A DNA stretch of 41,950 bases from Hyphomicrobiales bacterium (GCA_900472785.1 UCJH01000054.1:1-41950); one strand, 5' to 3'; shown: positions 1-9,903, counted from the stretch's first letter. Notes: a model not told the origin generated them from the sequence alone. A program made the numbers and translations.

Positions 1-717
1 AACCGGACTCTCGTCGATCTTCTGGTCGAGCAGATCGAGTTTGCCGACGTCGTCATCCTCAACAAGACCGGCAGCGCCACGCCCGAACAGCTTGATGCAG
101 CACGCAAGATCATCGTCGGGCTCAACCCGGACGCACGGCTGATCGAAACGGATTTCGGACGGGTGGCGCTACGGGAGGTCTTGGGCACCGGGCGCTTCGA
201 CTTTGCAAAGGCGGAGCAGCATCCGCTCTGGTACAAGGAATTGCACGGCTTTCGCGATCACATCCCGGAAACGGACGAATATGGCATCCGTTCCTTCGTC
301 TACCGCGCCAGAAAACCGTTCGATCCGATGCGACTGCAGGCGTTTCTTGACCGTGGCTGGCCGGGTGTCGTGCGGGCCAAGGGTTTTTTCTGGCTGGCGA
401 CGCGGCCGCATTTTGTCGGTGAACTCAGCCAGGCCGGCGCCATCGTCAGGACATCGAAGATGGGACTGTGGTGGTCCGCGGTTCCGAAGGCGCGCTGGCC
501 CGACGACGCGGGTTTTCGACGCGCCTTGTCATCTCATCTCGATCCGGTCTGGGGTGACCGGCGGCAGGAAATCGTCTTCATCGGCGCCGATCCGATGGAT
601 CGCGACAGCCTGACAAAACAACTCGATGCCTGCCTGATCGACTGCGAGACGTTTTCTCCGGAAAGCTGGCGCAACCTGCCTGATCCCTTCACATCCTGGA
701 CGTTGCGTGCAGCGTAA
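1..717 (+). CDS. CobW/YjiA-family GTP-binding metallochaperone, 3' part
   Basis: The frame is open from the first base of the window, so the 5' end and the P-loop are missing. About 238 residues remain. Near the start, the stretch EFADVVILNKTG contains the NKxG/D guanine-specificity motif of the G3E GTPase family. From about residue 90, YGIRSFVYRARKPFDP begins the CobW C-terminal domain, which ends at SWTLRAA. G3E proteins of this type (YjiA, YeiR, ZigA) bind GTP and zinc or cobalt and are thought to deliver metal to client enzymes in the cytoplasm. The substrate cannot be read from this fragment. It is far from the cob genes at the right of the window, so it is more likely a general zinc-type chaperone than the cobalamin CobW. 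A strong hairpin follows the stop. Confidence 0.85.
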   Translation, partial: NRTLVDLLVEQIEFADVVILNKTGSATPEQLDAARKIIVGLNPDARLIETDFGRVALREVLGTGRFDFAKAEQHPLWYKELHGFRDHIPETDEYGIRSFVYRARKPFDPMRLQAFLDRGWPGVVRAKGFFWLATRPHFVGELSQAGAIVRTSKMGLWWSAVPKARWPDDAGFRRALSSHLDPVWGDRRQEIVFIGADPMDRDSLTKQLDACLIDCETFSPESWRNLPDPFTSWTLRAA

Positions 718-726
718 AAACCTGTC

Positions 727-760
727 CCTGCCCCGCCTCGCGCAAGCAAGGCGGGGCAGG
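727..760 (+). terminator. hairpin after the CobW-family gene
   Basis: CCTGCCCCGCCT (727-738) pairs perfectly with AGGCGGGGCAGG (749-760) around a 10-nt loop, 10 bases after the stop codon. No T-run follows, so it is a probable rather than canonical intrinsic terminator. Confidence 0.6.
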
Positions 761-804
761 ATGCCGGGCTGGAATCAGCGTATGGCGTCAAGGGGACGGA
801 CAGA

Positions 805-2721
805 ATGAATCGAGAGGTTTTCGCCGCGGCGCGCGCCGCGTTCGAACAGGGCGACTACGTCGAAGCGCTGACGATTCTGAACGACCTCATCGGCCAGACG
901 AATGCGCCTGAATCTTTTGTTCTGCTCGGCGAAACACTGGAAAAACTCGGCTTGCCATCGGATGCCGCAGACGCTTTCAAACAGGCAGCCGAACTCGACG
1001 CCTGCGCAGCCCCCGGCCATCTGCTGCGGGCAGCGGAACTCTATTTCGCGGCCGGCGACGATGACCAGGCGCAGCTGATCGGCATGGGTCTGCTGAAGAT
1101 CCTGCCCGAAGATCCGGCGCTCGCCTTCCTTCTGGCACGGTCCTTCAGGCGCACTGGTGAAACAGCACTGGTCGATCGCGTCAAACATACGCTGGTTTCA
1201 AGCGACGAGATGGCGCATCTGACGCTGGCCGGCGAACTGTTTGCCGAGGAGGAACGCGATCCCGCCGTACTGACGCTGTTCCGCAAGCTTGCCGCCCTCC
1301 AACCGGACGACCCCTACACCCAGTTCAAATATATGGCCGTCGCCCGCGATTTCTGCGACTACGAAGCTTTGGCCCGGCTTGAAGAGATGCTGTCTGCCGC
1401 TCTTGCCCGCGGCAGCCTGGCGATGATCGAAGGCGAGACCGGCTATTCCAACCTTCTGCATTGTGGCGACGAACGGCTCAACCGTCTGGCGACCAACAAT
1501 GGCGATCTGTCTGCAAAACTGCCTCCCGGCCAGCCGCGCCAGCGGCGCGTGCGGCCACATGCCTGGGCAGAGAAAATCCGCATCGGCTATCTTTCCAGCG
1601 ACCTTTGGGACGACCACGCCACCATGCGCCTGTTCCAGAGCGTTCTGGAGGCCCATGATCGCGACCGCTTCGAGGTCACCCTTTATTGCTATACGCCGGA
1701 GCGCTTCATCGGTTTTGACGGCGGCAACCGGCAGAAATGGGGACCAATCGTTTCGCTGCTGAACCTGTCGGATCCGCAGGCCGCCGATGTGATCCGGTCG
1801 CGCCGCACGGATATCCTCGTCGATCTCAAGGGGCATACAGGGGGTTCGCGTGCCAACATACTGAACCAGATGGTCGCGCCGGTTCAGGTGGCCTGGCTCG
1901 GCTTTCCCGGCAGCACCGTCAATATCGACGTCGATTATGTGATCGGCGACCCGATCGTCCTGCCGAACACCTCGAAGCCGCACTATCACGAGAAATTCTG
2001 CCGTTTGCCGGAAAGCTATCAGCCGAACGACCCGGTCTACCGCGCCCTGCCCCCCTCCGCCAGCCGGGCTGAACTCGAACTGCCGGAAGACCGCTTCATC
2101 TTTGCCGCATTCAACACCGCGCGAAAAATGTCACTGGCAACGCTCGATCTCTGGGCGAACATCCTGCGGAATGCCGAAAATGCCGTTCTCTGGGTGATGC
2201 TCGACGGCGAGATTCCGAGAGCCAATTTCCTTGCCGCCATGGCGACGCGCGATGTTCCAGCCGATCGGATCTTCTTCGCGCCGAAAACCGCTTACACCGC
2301 CCATATTGCCCGTCTGCAGGCAGCCGACATCGGGCTCGATACATTTCCCTACAACGGGCACACGACGACATCCGACAAACTCTGGGCGGGGCTACCGGTC
2401 TTGACGGTACGCGGAACGAATTTTGCCTCGCGGGTTTCGGAGAGCCTGCTCAACGCCATCGGCCTTTCGCAGCTTGTCGCGGAAACGCCTGCCGATTTCG
2501 TGGACATGGCGGTTCAACTGGCGAAGACCCCGGCAACCGTCGATGCGCTGAAGAAAACCATCTCCGACAACCGCTTCCGGGCACCGCTCTTCGATGCGCA
2601 GCGATTCTGCCGCCACCTTGAGCGGGCTTACGAGATGATGGCCGAGCGGGCGAGATCGGGGCAATCGCCGGAGCATTTCGACGTTCCGGCCCTGCCTGCC
2701 CGAGCAACGCCCTTCCGCTGA
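805..2721 (+). CDS. GT41 (SPINDLY/OGT-like) O-GlcNAc-transferase family protein with N-terminal TPRs
   Basis: A 638-residue protein. Residues 1 to about 215 are alpha-helical and TPR-like (repeated AxxxFxxGDYxEAL-type patterns). From about residue 257 (KIRIGYLSSD) the GT41 catalytic region begins. It contains LVDLKGHTGGSR near 340-350, PVQVAWLGFPGS near 360, FAAFNTARKMSLATLDLW near 435-450 and TFPYNGHTTTSDKLWAGLPV near 513-532, the nucleotide-sugar-binding end of the fold. Family members move a sugar, often GlcNAc, from a UDP-sugar to Ser/Thr of proteins; in bacteria flagellins and adhesins are known targets. No flagellar, adhesin or sugar-nucleotide gene lies nearby, so acceptor and donor are unknown. 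The ATG at 805 follows an AAGGGGACGG stretch. It appears to be a single-gene unit, with hairpins on both sides. Confidence 0.85.
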   Translation: MNREVFAAARAAFEQGDYVEALTILNDLIGQTNAPESFVLLGETLEKLGLPSDAADAFKQAAELDACAAPGHLLRAAELYFAAGDDDQAQLIGMGLLKILPEDPALAFLLARSFRRTGETALVDRVKHTLVSSDEMAHLTLAGELFAEEERDPAVLTLFRKLAALQPDDPYTQFKYMAVARDFCDYEALARLEEMLSAALARGSLAMIEGETGYSNLLHCGDERLNRLATNNGDLSAKLPPGQPRQRRVRPHAWAEKIRIGYLSSDLWDDHATMRLFQSVLEAHDRDRFEVTLYCYTPERFIGFDGGNRQKWGPIVSLLNLSDPQAADVIRSRRTDILVDLKGHTGGSRANILNQMVAPVQVAWLGFPGSTVNIDVDYVIGDPIVLPNTSKPHYHEKFCRLPESYQPNDPVYRALPPSASRAELELPEDRFIFAAFNTARKMSLATLDLWANILRNAENAVLWVMLDGEIPRANFLAAMATRDVPADRIFFAPKTAYTAHIARLQAADIGLDTFPYNGHTTTSDKLWAGLPVLTVRGTNFASRVSESLLNAIGLSQLVAETPADFVDMAVQLAKTPATVDALKKTISDNRFRAPLFDAQRFCRHLERAYEMMAERARSGQSPEHFDVPALPARATPFR

Positions 2722-2731
2722 CAGCCGAGCG

Positions 2732-2754
2732 AAGGCGGCCATGCCGGCCGCCTT
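2732..2754 (+). terminator. hairpin after the GT41 gene
   Basis: AAGGCGGCC (2732-2740) pairs perfectly with GGCCGCCTT (2746-2754) around loop ATGCC, 10 bases after the stop codon. There is no long T-run. Confidence 0.5.
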
Positions 2755-2765
2755 GCGCAACGGAC

Positions 2766-2882
2766 TTAACGGGACAGTCCGACGATGACGCCGGTCGCGA
2801 CAGAGATTAGCAGGACGTCGTTGTCGACCTTTACCCATTGCTGGCCGCGTGGCGGCGCTCTAATAGAAACTGAAACCGAAGA
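2766..2882 (-). pseudogene. remnant of an RcnB-family gene (C-terminal end only)
   Basis: On the minus strand the last 38 codons before a TAA at 2768-2766 encode a peptide whose core reads APPRGQQWVKVDNDVLLISV and continues ATGVIVGLSR. This is the typical C-terminus of periplasmic RcnB-type proteins: a PPRGxxWVxVDxDxLLxxxATG signature followed by a hydrophobic tail. The frame is closed upstream by a stop at 2885-2883, no start codon with a ribosome site precedes the match, and the DNA further upstream (2883-2960) is AT-rich and unlike coding sequence. The signal peptide and main body of the family are therefore gone. It looks like the 3' stump of a deleted gene. RcnB proteins are linked to nickel/cobalt homeostasis, but this fragment should not make a functional product. 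Confidence 0.6.
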
Positions 2883-2963
2883 TTACAAATTCGCAATGAA
2901 ATCAGGTCATTATAGTGATTTTCTTATAAAGCCAACCGACATTTTCGAGCGTTGGCCTGACGC

Positions 2964-4586
2964 TCAGTCAGCGGCCTCATAGCTGAACATGCCGAAGTCG
3001 GCATGCCGGGCCTGACCGGTGATATCGAATGCGAACAATCCAACAAAGGCGCCCGTGAACGAACCATGCTCGCCGCGCCCGCCCTCGTCGGAGACGACGC
3101 CACCATCCAGCACGGGTCCGAGCGTCTGCCAGTCGTTGGCGCCTTCCGGACGCCAGTAGAATTGCAGGTCGTTGTCGCGCACCTCCATGGCAAGATGTAC
3201 GGGCCCATCCGGCACGGCGATGCCGCTGTCTGCCGGGAAACTCAACTTTCCGTTCGGGAAATCGCCGGCGCAGGACAGGATCGTCACGACACGGCCGAGC
3301 GTCTCATGCAGGGTGAGCGCGACGGCATGGAACTTGTAGCGGTTGTAGTAATGCGTCAGGCCGGCAGCCTGCTGGTAGGTGCCGGGCGTGAACTCGACGA
3401 CGGTTTCGGCACGAAAACGATGATGCTCCTGCCGCCGCGCCACCAGGGCCTGCTCGAACCAGCTGCCGATGCTTTCGCGACCGAACAGGCGCAAATGTCC
3501 TGCCCGCGCCGACAGCGAAAAAAGCCTGTCCGGCACGGGCGTGCGCAGCCACTGAAACTCGAGCGGCAGATCGGCGCCATCAAAATCCGTCTCGACCTTG
3601 ACCGGCTGTTCTGCGCGGACTGCATCGAACGGCGCCGGCACCTCGACGGCAGGCACGACCCCGCCCTGCTCCAGATACAGCCAGTCGTCTTCACGCCACA
3701 CACATTTCTGCAAACCGGTCTCGCGGCCAAGCGTGCAGCGCCGGTGCGGCGCAAGCGGCCGGCCTGTCAGATGGGTGTGATAGGCCAACCCATCCGGCGT
3801 TTCGACATATTGTCCATGGCCAGCGCGCTGCAGAACGGCATCCGGATCATCCTTGGAGGTGATCAGATGACGTTGCGGATGCAGTTCATACGGACCCTCG
3901 ATCGAACGGGCGCGGGCCATGGTCACGACGTGATCGTAGCCGGTGCCGCCTTCCGCCGTCGTCAGATAGATCCAGCCATTGCGCCGGAAGAGATGCGGAC
4001 CTTCGACCAGCCCCTGCCCGCTGCCGGCAAAAATGTTGCGGACCGGACCGACCAGCGATCTGGATTTGGCATCCCATTCCTGCAGCAGGATGCCGTCGAA
4101 AGCCGGCGAGCCGGCCTCGCCATGAAAGGTTTCGCGCCGGTGGTTCCACTGCATGTTGAGGAACCATTTGCAGCCGTCCTCGTCATGGAACAACGACGGA
4201 TCGAAGCCGGAGGAATTGACGTAGACGGGATCCGACCACGCGCCGTCGATGCTCGGCGACGTGACGATGTAGTTGTGTGCATCCTTGAAGCTGCCGTCGA
4301 AACGCTTGACGTCGGTATAGACCAGCCAGAACAGCCCGTCGGCATGGGACAAACAGGGCGCCCAGACGCCGCAGCTGTCGGGATTGCCGCGCATGTCGAG
4401 CTGGCTTGCCCGCTCCAGCGGGCGGCGCACGAGGGTCCAGTTCACCAGATCGCGCGAATGATGGATCTGCACCCCCGGATACCATTCGAACGTCGAGGTG
4501 GCGATATAATAGTCGTCACCGACACGGCAGATCGAAGGGTCCGGATTGAAGCCGGGCAGGATGGGGTTTCGGATCATGGTGGTCAT
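2964..4586 (-). CDS. xynB: glycoside hydrolase family 43 beta-xylosidase-type enzyme
   Basis: A 540-residue protein, the usual length for two-domain GH43 beta-xylosidases. The five-bladed propeller starts with NPILPGFNPDPS, where D16 is the predicted general base. GFDPSLFHDEDG supplies the pKa-modulating Asp (D129), and GLVEGPHLF supplies the general acid Glu (E195). The spacing matches Selenomonas-type xylosidases (D14, D127, E186). The C-terminal beta-sandwich (about 340-540) contains WLRTP and HYYNRYKFHAV. There is no signal peptide, so it should hydrolyse imported xylo-oligosaccharides or arabinosides in the cytoplasm. I chose the ATG at 4586 because GGGAAGG lies just upstream; a longer frame exists but has no ribosome site. 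It diverges from the TRAP genes. Xylosidase versus arabinofuranosidase cannot be settled by reading. Confidence 0.88.
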   Translation of the reverse strand: MTTMIRNPILPGFNPDPSICRVGDDYYIATSTFEWYPGVQIHHSRDLVNWTLVRRPLERASQLDMRGNPDSCGVWAPCLSHADGLFWLVYTDVKRFDGSFKDAHNYIVTSPSIDGAWSDPVYVNSSGFDPSLFHDEDGCKWFLNMQWNHRRETFHGEAGSPAFDGILLQEWDAKSRSLVGPVRNIFAGSGQGLVEGPHLFRRNGWIYLTTAEGGTGYDHVVTMARARSIEGPYELHPQRHLITSKDDPDAVLQRAGHGQYVETPDGLAYHTHLTGRPLAPHRRCTLGRETGLQKCVWREDDWLYLEQGGVVPAVEVPAPFDAVRAEQPVKVETDFDGADLPLEFQWLRTPVPDRLFSLSARAGHLRLFGRESIGSWFEQALVARRQEHHRFRAETVVEFTPGTYQQAAGLTHYYNRYKFHAVALTLHETLGRVVTILSCAGDFPNGKLSFPADSGIAVPDGPVHLAMEVRDNDLQFYWRPEGANDWQTLGPVLDGGVVSDEGGRGEHGSFTGAFVGLFAFDITGQARHADFGMFSYEAAD

Positions 4587-4847
4587 GGCAGATATACCTT
4601 CCCGCGCGACGGCGTCGAATCGCGCCGCAGGGATTTTTGCCCGTCGCGCAGCCGGTGCGCAACCTGCGGCCAAGCCCATTCCTGCCTAAGACTTGAGCAT
4701 TCACACCCAGTCCATATGCGACTTTGGTATGACGCTTGAAGACCACCCGGGAAAATCACGGTCCAGACTTGAAACACCTCTTGAAATCGGCACTGTGGTT
4801 GTGCTTGGCAAAAGACACGAAGAACCAGCCATCGCAGGAGGAACAGA

Positions 4848-5426
4848 ATGACACCGTTACTCGGCATCAGCCGGCTGATCGATTCCATCACCGAGGCCAT
4901 CGGCAAGTCCGTTGCCTGGCTCATCCTGGTTGCCGTTCTGGTCAGCGCGGGAAATGCGATCGTTCGGAAAACGTTCAATATGTCGTCAAATGCATGGCTG
5001 GAGGCGCAGTGGTACCTCTTTGGCGGCGCCTTCATGCTGGCCGCCGCCTATACGCTGCAGCAGAATGAACATATCCGCATCGACGTGGTCTACGGCGCAT
5101 TTTCGCGTCGTGTGCAGCACTGGATCGATCTTCTGGGTCACCTGCTGTTCCTGATGCCGTTCGTGGTGCTGATGATCTATTATCTGGTGCCCTACGTTTT
5201 GATGTCCTACCGTTCGGGCGAAATGTCTTCCAGTGCCGGCGGGCTGATCATCTGGCCGGCCAAGGGCATCCTGCTCGCCGGATTTGTGCTGCTTGCGCTG
5301 CAAGGCGTCTCCGAGATCATCAAGAAGATCGCCATCATGCGCGGCGACATTGACGACCCGACGCCCTACGTCCCCACGCATGTTCCGCTCGACATGGATC
5401 CGCCGGCCGGGGAGACACGCGCATGA
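4848..5426 (+). CDS. dctQ: TRAP transporter small permease (DctQ-type)
   Basis: A 192-residue membrane protein with four hydrophobic segments (roughly residues 18-38, 50-68, 88-110 and 135-155). It carries the DctQ pattern LEAQWYLFGGAFMLAAAYTL, then EHIRIDVVYG. It has the longer form found in the mannitol/chloroaromatic-type branch of TRAP systems. It should pair with DctM in the inner membrane for sodium-driven uptake of an organic acid. GGAGGAACAG lies directly before the ATG. Its stop overlaps the dctM start (ATGA, 5423-5426), so the two are translationally coupled. The solute is not known. Confidence 0.87.
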   Translation: MTPLLGISRLIDSITEAIGKSVAWLILVAVLVSAGNAIVRKTFNMSSNAWLEAQWYLFGGAFMLAAAYTLQQNEHIRIDVVYGAFSRRVQHWIDLLGHLLFLMPFVVLMIYYLVPYVLMSYRSGEMSSSAGGLIIWPAKGILLAGFVLLALQGVSEIIKKIAIMRGDIDDPTPYVPTHVPLDMDPPAGETRA

Positions 5427-7207
5427 TCGAATTCATCGCCCAGAACATGGCACCGATCATGTTCGTCTCGCTGATCATATTTCTGCTTCTCGGCTACCCC
5501 GTCGCCTTTGCCCTGGCCGCGAACGGCCTTGTCTTCTTCATCATCGGCGTCGAACTCGCCCCCTATTCGGATTCGATCAACCTCTCCTGGCCGCTGCTGA
5601 ATGCCCTTCCGGAACGTTTCTGGGGGGTGATGTCGAACGACACGCTGCTCGCCATACCCTTCTTCACCTTCATGGGGATCGTGCTTGAACGCTCCGGCAT
5701 GGCCGAGGACCTGCTCGACACGATCGGCCAGCTTTTCGGCCCGATCCGCGGCGGCCTTGCCTATGCCGTCATCTTCGTCGGTGCCCTGCTTGCGGCAACC
5801 ACCGGCGTGGTGGCGGCCTCGGTCATCGCCATGGGCCTGATCTCGCTGCCGATCATGCTGCGCTACGGTTATGACCGTCGGGTCGCATCCGGCGTCATTG
5901 CCGCCTCCGGCACGCTGGCGCAGATCATCCCGCCGTCGCTCGTGCTGATCGTGCTTGCCGACCAGCTCGGCCGCTCCGTCGGCGACATGTATGCAGGCGC
6001 GCTGATCCCGGGCCTCGTTCTAACCGGCCTGTACATGCTCTACATCCTGCTGATGACCTTCATCCGGCGGGATTCGATGCCGGCGCTGCCGCTTGAAGCC
6101 CGGACGCTCGGGCATGGCGTCACATCGCTGCTCGTCGCCCTGATTATCGCTGGCGGCATCGCCTATGCCGCTCACGTCTACCTCTCGCCGACGCACGGCG
6201 AGGATGCGGACATTCTCGGCGCAACGGTCGGTGTCGGCTTCATCTATATCGTCGCCCTGATCGACAGGTCGATGAAGATCAATGCCATGTCGCGGCTTGC
6301 CCAGCAGGTCATCATTGTTCTGATCCCGCCGCTGGCGCTTATCTTCCTCGTACTCGGAACGATCTTCCTCGGAATCGCCACGCCGACCGAGGGCGGCGCG
6401 ATGGGTGCGGTCGGTGCGCTGATCATGGCGGCGGCCAAGGGCAGGTTGAGTATGGACGTCGTCCGCTCTGCCCTGACGGCAACCACCCGCCTTTCGGCCT
6501 TCGTACTGTTCATCCTGATCGGCGCCCGCGTCTTCTCGCTGACCTTCTACGGCGTCAATGGGCACGTCTGGGTCGAGCATCTGCTGACGTCGATGCCGGG
6601 CGGCGAAACAGGCTTCCTGATTGCGGTCAACCTGCTCGTCTTCTTCCTCGCCTTCTTCCTGGATTTCTTTGAGCTGGCCTTCATCATCGTGCCGCTGCTC
6701 GCGCCGGCAGCCAATGCGCTCGGAATCGATCTGATCTGGTTCGGCGTGCTGCTCGGCATCAACATGCAGACGAGCTTCATGCATCCGCCTTTCGGCTTCG
6801 CGCTCTTCTACCTGCGCTCGGTGGCGGCAAAGGTGCCTTACCTCGACAAGGTCACCGGCAAGATGACGCAGCCGGTGACGACCGGGCAGATCTATTGGGG
6901 CGCGGTGCCCTTCGTCTGCATCCAGGTGATCATGGTCGCGCTGACGATCATGTTCCCGCAGATGGTCATGCACTATAAGGGGGACGGCGTCGTGGTCGAT
7001 CCTAATACCATCAAGATCGAGGTTCCCGGGTTCGGCGGAACGACACCAGGTCTTGGCCTGCCTGACAATGGCGGCGGCCTGGGCCTGCCCGGTGGCCTGC
7101 AGCTGCCGTCCGGCAACCCGCTTGATGCCAAGCCGGCAGACGGCGCGGGACAGCAGCCGGACACCAAGCCGGCCAACGATCTCAGCGCGCCTCCATCCTT
7201 CAACTGA
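5423..7207 (+). CDS. dctM: TRAP transporter large permease (DctM-type) with Pro/Gly-rich C-terminal tail
   Basis: A 594-residue protein with more than a dozen hydrophobic segments. DctM features include FFTFMGIVLERSGMAEDLLD, AATTGVVAASVIAMGLISLP, a helix break at ASGTLAQIIPPSLVLIVLAD and, late in the sequence, NMQTSFMHPPFGFALFYLRS. At nearly 600 residues it is longer than the roughly 430 of classical DctM. The extra length is a central insertion with added membrane segments (about 225-300), typical of the mannitol/chloroaromatic branch, and a soluble tail from about residue 530 rich in Gly, Pro and Asp (GLGLPDNGGG, QQPDTKPAND). With DctQ it forms the transporter core. The receptor gene lies just downstream on the opposite strand. 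Confidence 0.88.
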   Translation: MIEFIAQNMAPIMFVSLIIFLLLGYPVAFALAANGLVFFIIGVELAPYSDSINLSWPLLNALPERFWGVMSNDTLLAIPFFTFMGIVLERSGMAEDLLDTIGQLFGPIRGGLAYAVIFVGALLAATTGVVAASVIAMGLISLPIMLRYGYDRRVASGVIAASGTLAQIIPPSLVLIVLADQLGRSVGDMYAGALIPGLVLTGLYMLYILLMTFIRRDSMPALPLEARTLGHGVTSLLVALIIAGGIAYAAHVYLSPTHGEDADILGATVGVGFIYIVALIDRSMKINAMSRLAQQVIIVLIPPLALIFLVLGTIFLGIATPTEGGAMGAVGALIMAAAKGRLSMDVVRSALTATTRLSAFVLFILIGARVFSLTFYGVNGHVWVEHLLTSMPGGETGFLIAVNLLVFFLAFFLDFFELAFIIVPLLAPAANALGIDLIWFGVLLGINMQTSFMHPPFGFALFYLRSVAAKVPYLDKVTGKMTQPVTTGQIYWGAVPFVCIQVIMVALTIMFPQMVMHYKGDGVVVDPNTIKIEVPGFGGTTPGLGLPDNGGGLGLPGGLQLPSGNPLDAKPADGAGQQPDTKPANDLSAPPSFN

Positions 7208-7213
7208 TCGGCC

Positions 7214-7233
7214 ACGGCCGGGAAACCGGCCGT
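7214..7233. terminator. GAAA-tetraloop hairpin after dctM
   Basis: ACGGCCGG (7214-7221) pairs perfectly with CCGGCCGT (7226-7233) around a GAAA tetraloop, 7 bases after the dctM stop. This is a very stable GNRA-capped stem that may protect or end the mRNA ahead of the main terminator. Confidence 0.5.
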
Positions 7234-7257
7234 TTCCCATCGGCGTGACGACAAAGG

Positions 7258-7291
7258 AAAACCCCGGAGCATGGCTGCTCCGGGGTTTTTT
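7258..7291. terminator. bidirectional intrinsic terminator between dctM and the TRAP receptor gene
   Basis: AAAACCCCGGAGCA (7258-7271) pairs perfectly over 14 bp with TGCTCCGGGGTTTT (7276-7289), loop TGGC, followed by further T residues. Because the stem itself is flanked by A and T runs, it works in both directions and separates the convergent units. Confidence 0.9.
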
Positions 7292-7315
7292 GATGCTGAA
7301 AGACGAACGAAAGGC

Positions 7316-8500
<1,185 letters not shown>

Positions 8501-8657
8501 CTACCCCCCTCATGTCCAGCGACGGTTTTGCAACCCTCTCTTCGACTTTTGTCTAAGATGAGGAAAAACCGCTGGAACGCCTAAAACATAGGCAAATCAA
8601 GAGCCTGGGAACAATCCCATTTAGACGTGGCACAAACTGTGGTAGTTGCAGCAACCT

Positions 8658-8687
8658 GGCGGGGCGCCGTGGTTCCGGCGCCCCGCC
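8658..8687 (-). terminator. GC-rich hairpin after the Old Yellow Enzyme gene
   Basis: GGCGGGGCGCC (8658-8668) pairs perfectly with GGCGCCCCGCC (8677-8687), 8-nt loop. It lies 8 bases past the stop of the minus-strand gene. No U-run follows in the transcript. Confidence 0.6.
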
Positions 8688-8694
8688 GTCTGAT

Positions 8695-9816
8695 TCAGTA
8701 GAGTTCGCCGAAGGCTGCTGCGGAGAATCCCTTGAAAGCGGCACTGTTGTTGCCGCGGACTTTCGAAACCCATTCCGGATCGTTGAGAATAGCCCGACCG
8801 ACGGCAATCAGGTCGAACTCGCCCCGATCCATACGTTCGATGAGGGCGTCAAAGCTTTGCGGCGTTGACGCTTCACCGGCAAAAGCGCCCATGACCTCGC
8901 CTGACAATCCGACCGATCCCACACTGATGGTGGCGGCGCCTGTCAGCTTCTTGGCCCAACCTGCAAAGTTCAAACCGCTCTCGCCATCGATCGCCGGAAA
9001 TTCCGGCTCCCAGAAGCGCCGCTGCGAGCAATGGAGAATATCGACTCCGGCCTCAACGAGCGGCGCCAGCCAGTCGGTCATCAAGGCCGGGGTTTCCGCA
9101 AGGCGGACGGTGTAATCCTGCTGCTTCCACTGGCTGACGCGCAGGATGATCGGAAAATCCGGACCAACCGCGACGCGAACGCTTTTGATGACCTCCGACG
9201 CAAAATGGGCGCGCTCCCGGATCGTTGCGCCGCCGAACCTGTCGCTGCGCTCGTTCGTGCCCGCCCAGAAGAATTGGTCGATCAGATAGCCATGTGCGCC
9301 GTGGATTTCGAGCGTATCGAATCCGAGCGCCTTGGCGGCGGCTGCAGCCCGCGCGAAAGAATCGATCGCGTCGGCGATATCCTCGTCCGTCATGGCAATG
9401 CCGCGCGGTTCGCCCGGCGACAAAAGGCCCGACGGGCTTTCGATTTCAGCAGCAGGCACCCAATCGGTCATGCTGTTGGCGACGGACCCGACGTGCCAGA
9501 TCTGCGGTCCCATGCGGCCGCCGGCCTGATGGACGCCATCGATCACCCGTTGCCAGCCGGCGAGCGCCGTTTCACCATGAAAATGCGGAATGGCCGGATG
9601 GTTGCTGGCGGCCGGCCGGTCTATGACCGTGCCCTCGGACAGAATAAGGCCAACGTCATTTTCGGCGCGGCGACGGTAGTAGTCCGCGACGTTGCGTCCG
9701 GGAATGCCCTCCGGCGCAAAGGTGCGGGTCATGGGTGCCATGACGATGCGGTTCCTGAGCGAGAGCGTCTTCAGGTGAAATGGCTCGAAGAGAATTGCGG
9801 TGTCGGAGAAGGTCAT
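8695..9816 (-). CDS. NADH:flavin oxidoreductase, Old Yellow Enzyme family
   Basis: A 373-residue FMN TIM-barrel protein. The N-terminus LFEPFHLKTLSLRNRIVMAP, MTRTFAPEG and the YYRRRAENDVGLILSEGT region are typical of the OYE family. LEIHGAHGYLIDQFFW carries the conserved barrel helix, and FDLIAVGRAILNDPEWVSKV is the phosphate-binding C-terminus. Members reduce activated C=C bonds of enones, quinones or nitro-compounds with NAD(P)H. I chose the ATG at 9816 because AGGAG lies 8 bases before it; a start 9 codons upstream would overlap the probable operator. It diverges from an HxlR regulator with only about 100 bp between them, which suggests direct control by that protein. Confidence 0.88.
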   Translation of the reverse strand: MTFSDTAILFEPFHLKTLSLRNRIVMAPMTRTFAPEGIPGRNVADYYRRRAENDVGLILSEGTVIDRPAASNHPAIPHFHGETALAGWQRVIDGVHQAGGRMGPQIWHVGSVANSMTDWVPAAEIESPSGLLSPGEPRGIAMTDEDIADAIDSFARAAAAAKALGFDTLEIHGAHGYLIDQFFWAGTNERSDRFGGATIRERAHFASEVIKSVRVAVGPDFPIILRVSQWKQQDYTVRLAETPALMTDWLAPLVEAGVDILHCSQRRFWEPEFPAIDGESGLNFAGWAKKLTGAATISVGSVGLSGEVMGAFAGEASTPQSFDALIERMDRGEFDLIAVGRAILNDPEWVSKVRGNNSAAFKGFSAAAFGELY

Positions 9817-9846
9817 GCTTTTGCTCCTGTTTATCGGGAGCACTCT

Positions 9847-9865
9847 AGGTATACACTATATACCT
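9847..9865. promoter_or_regulatory. candidate operator between the OYE gene and hxlR-type gene
   Basis: AGGTATA-CACTA-TATACCT is a perfect 7-bp inverted repeat in the divergent promoter region. A related AT-rich stretch with TATATA and a second ACTAGGTA sits at about 9878-9898. HxlR proteins bind short AT-rich palindromes in such positions, so this is the likely binding site. No binding data can be read from sequence. Confidence 0.5.
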
Positions 9866-9903
9866 GGCGTCAATTAGGCACTATATATCGACTAGGTAGC
9901 AAA

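Noticed and set aside
2785-2982. Plus-strand 65-codon frame after the GT41 gene
   Set aside because: It lies antisense to the RcnB remnant, has no ribosome site, and the minus-strand peptide is the one that matches a family.
3003-4739. Long plus-strand frame of 578 codons opposite the GH43 gene
   Set aside because: It is the mirror frame of a GC-rich gene. The minus strand carries all GH43 catalytic motifs; the plus frame has no family features.
4788-4803. Possible sigma-54 promoter before dctQ (GGCAC-N5-TTGT)
   Set aside because: The -24 half fits but the essential GC at -12 reads GT, and no enhancer-binding-protein gene is nearby.
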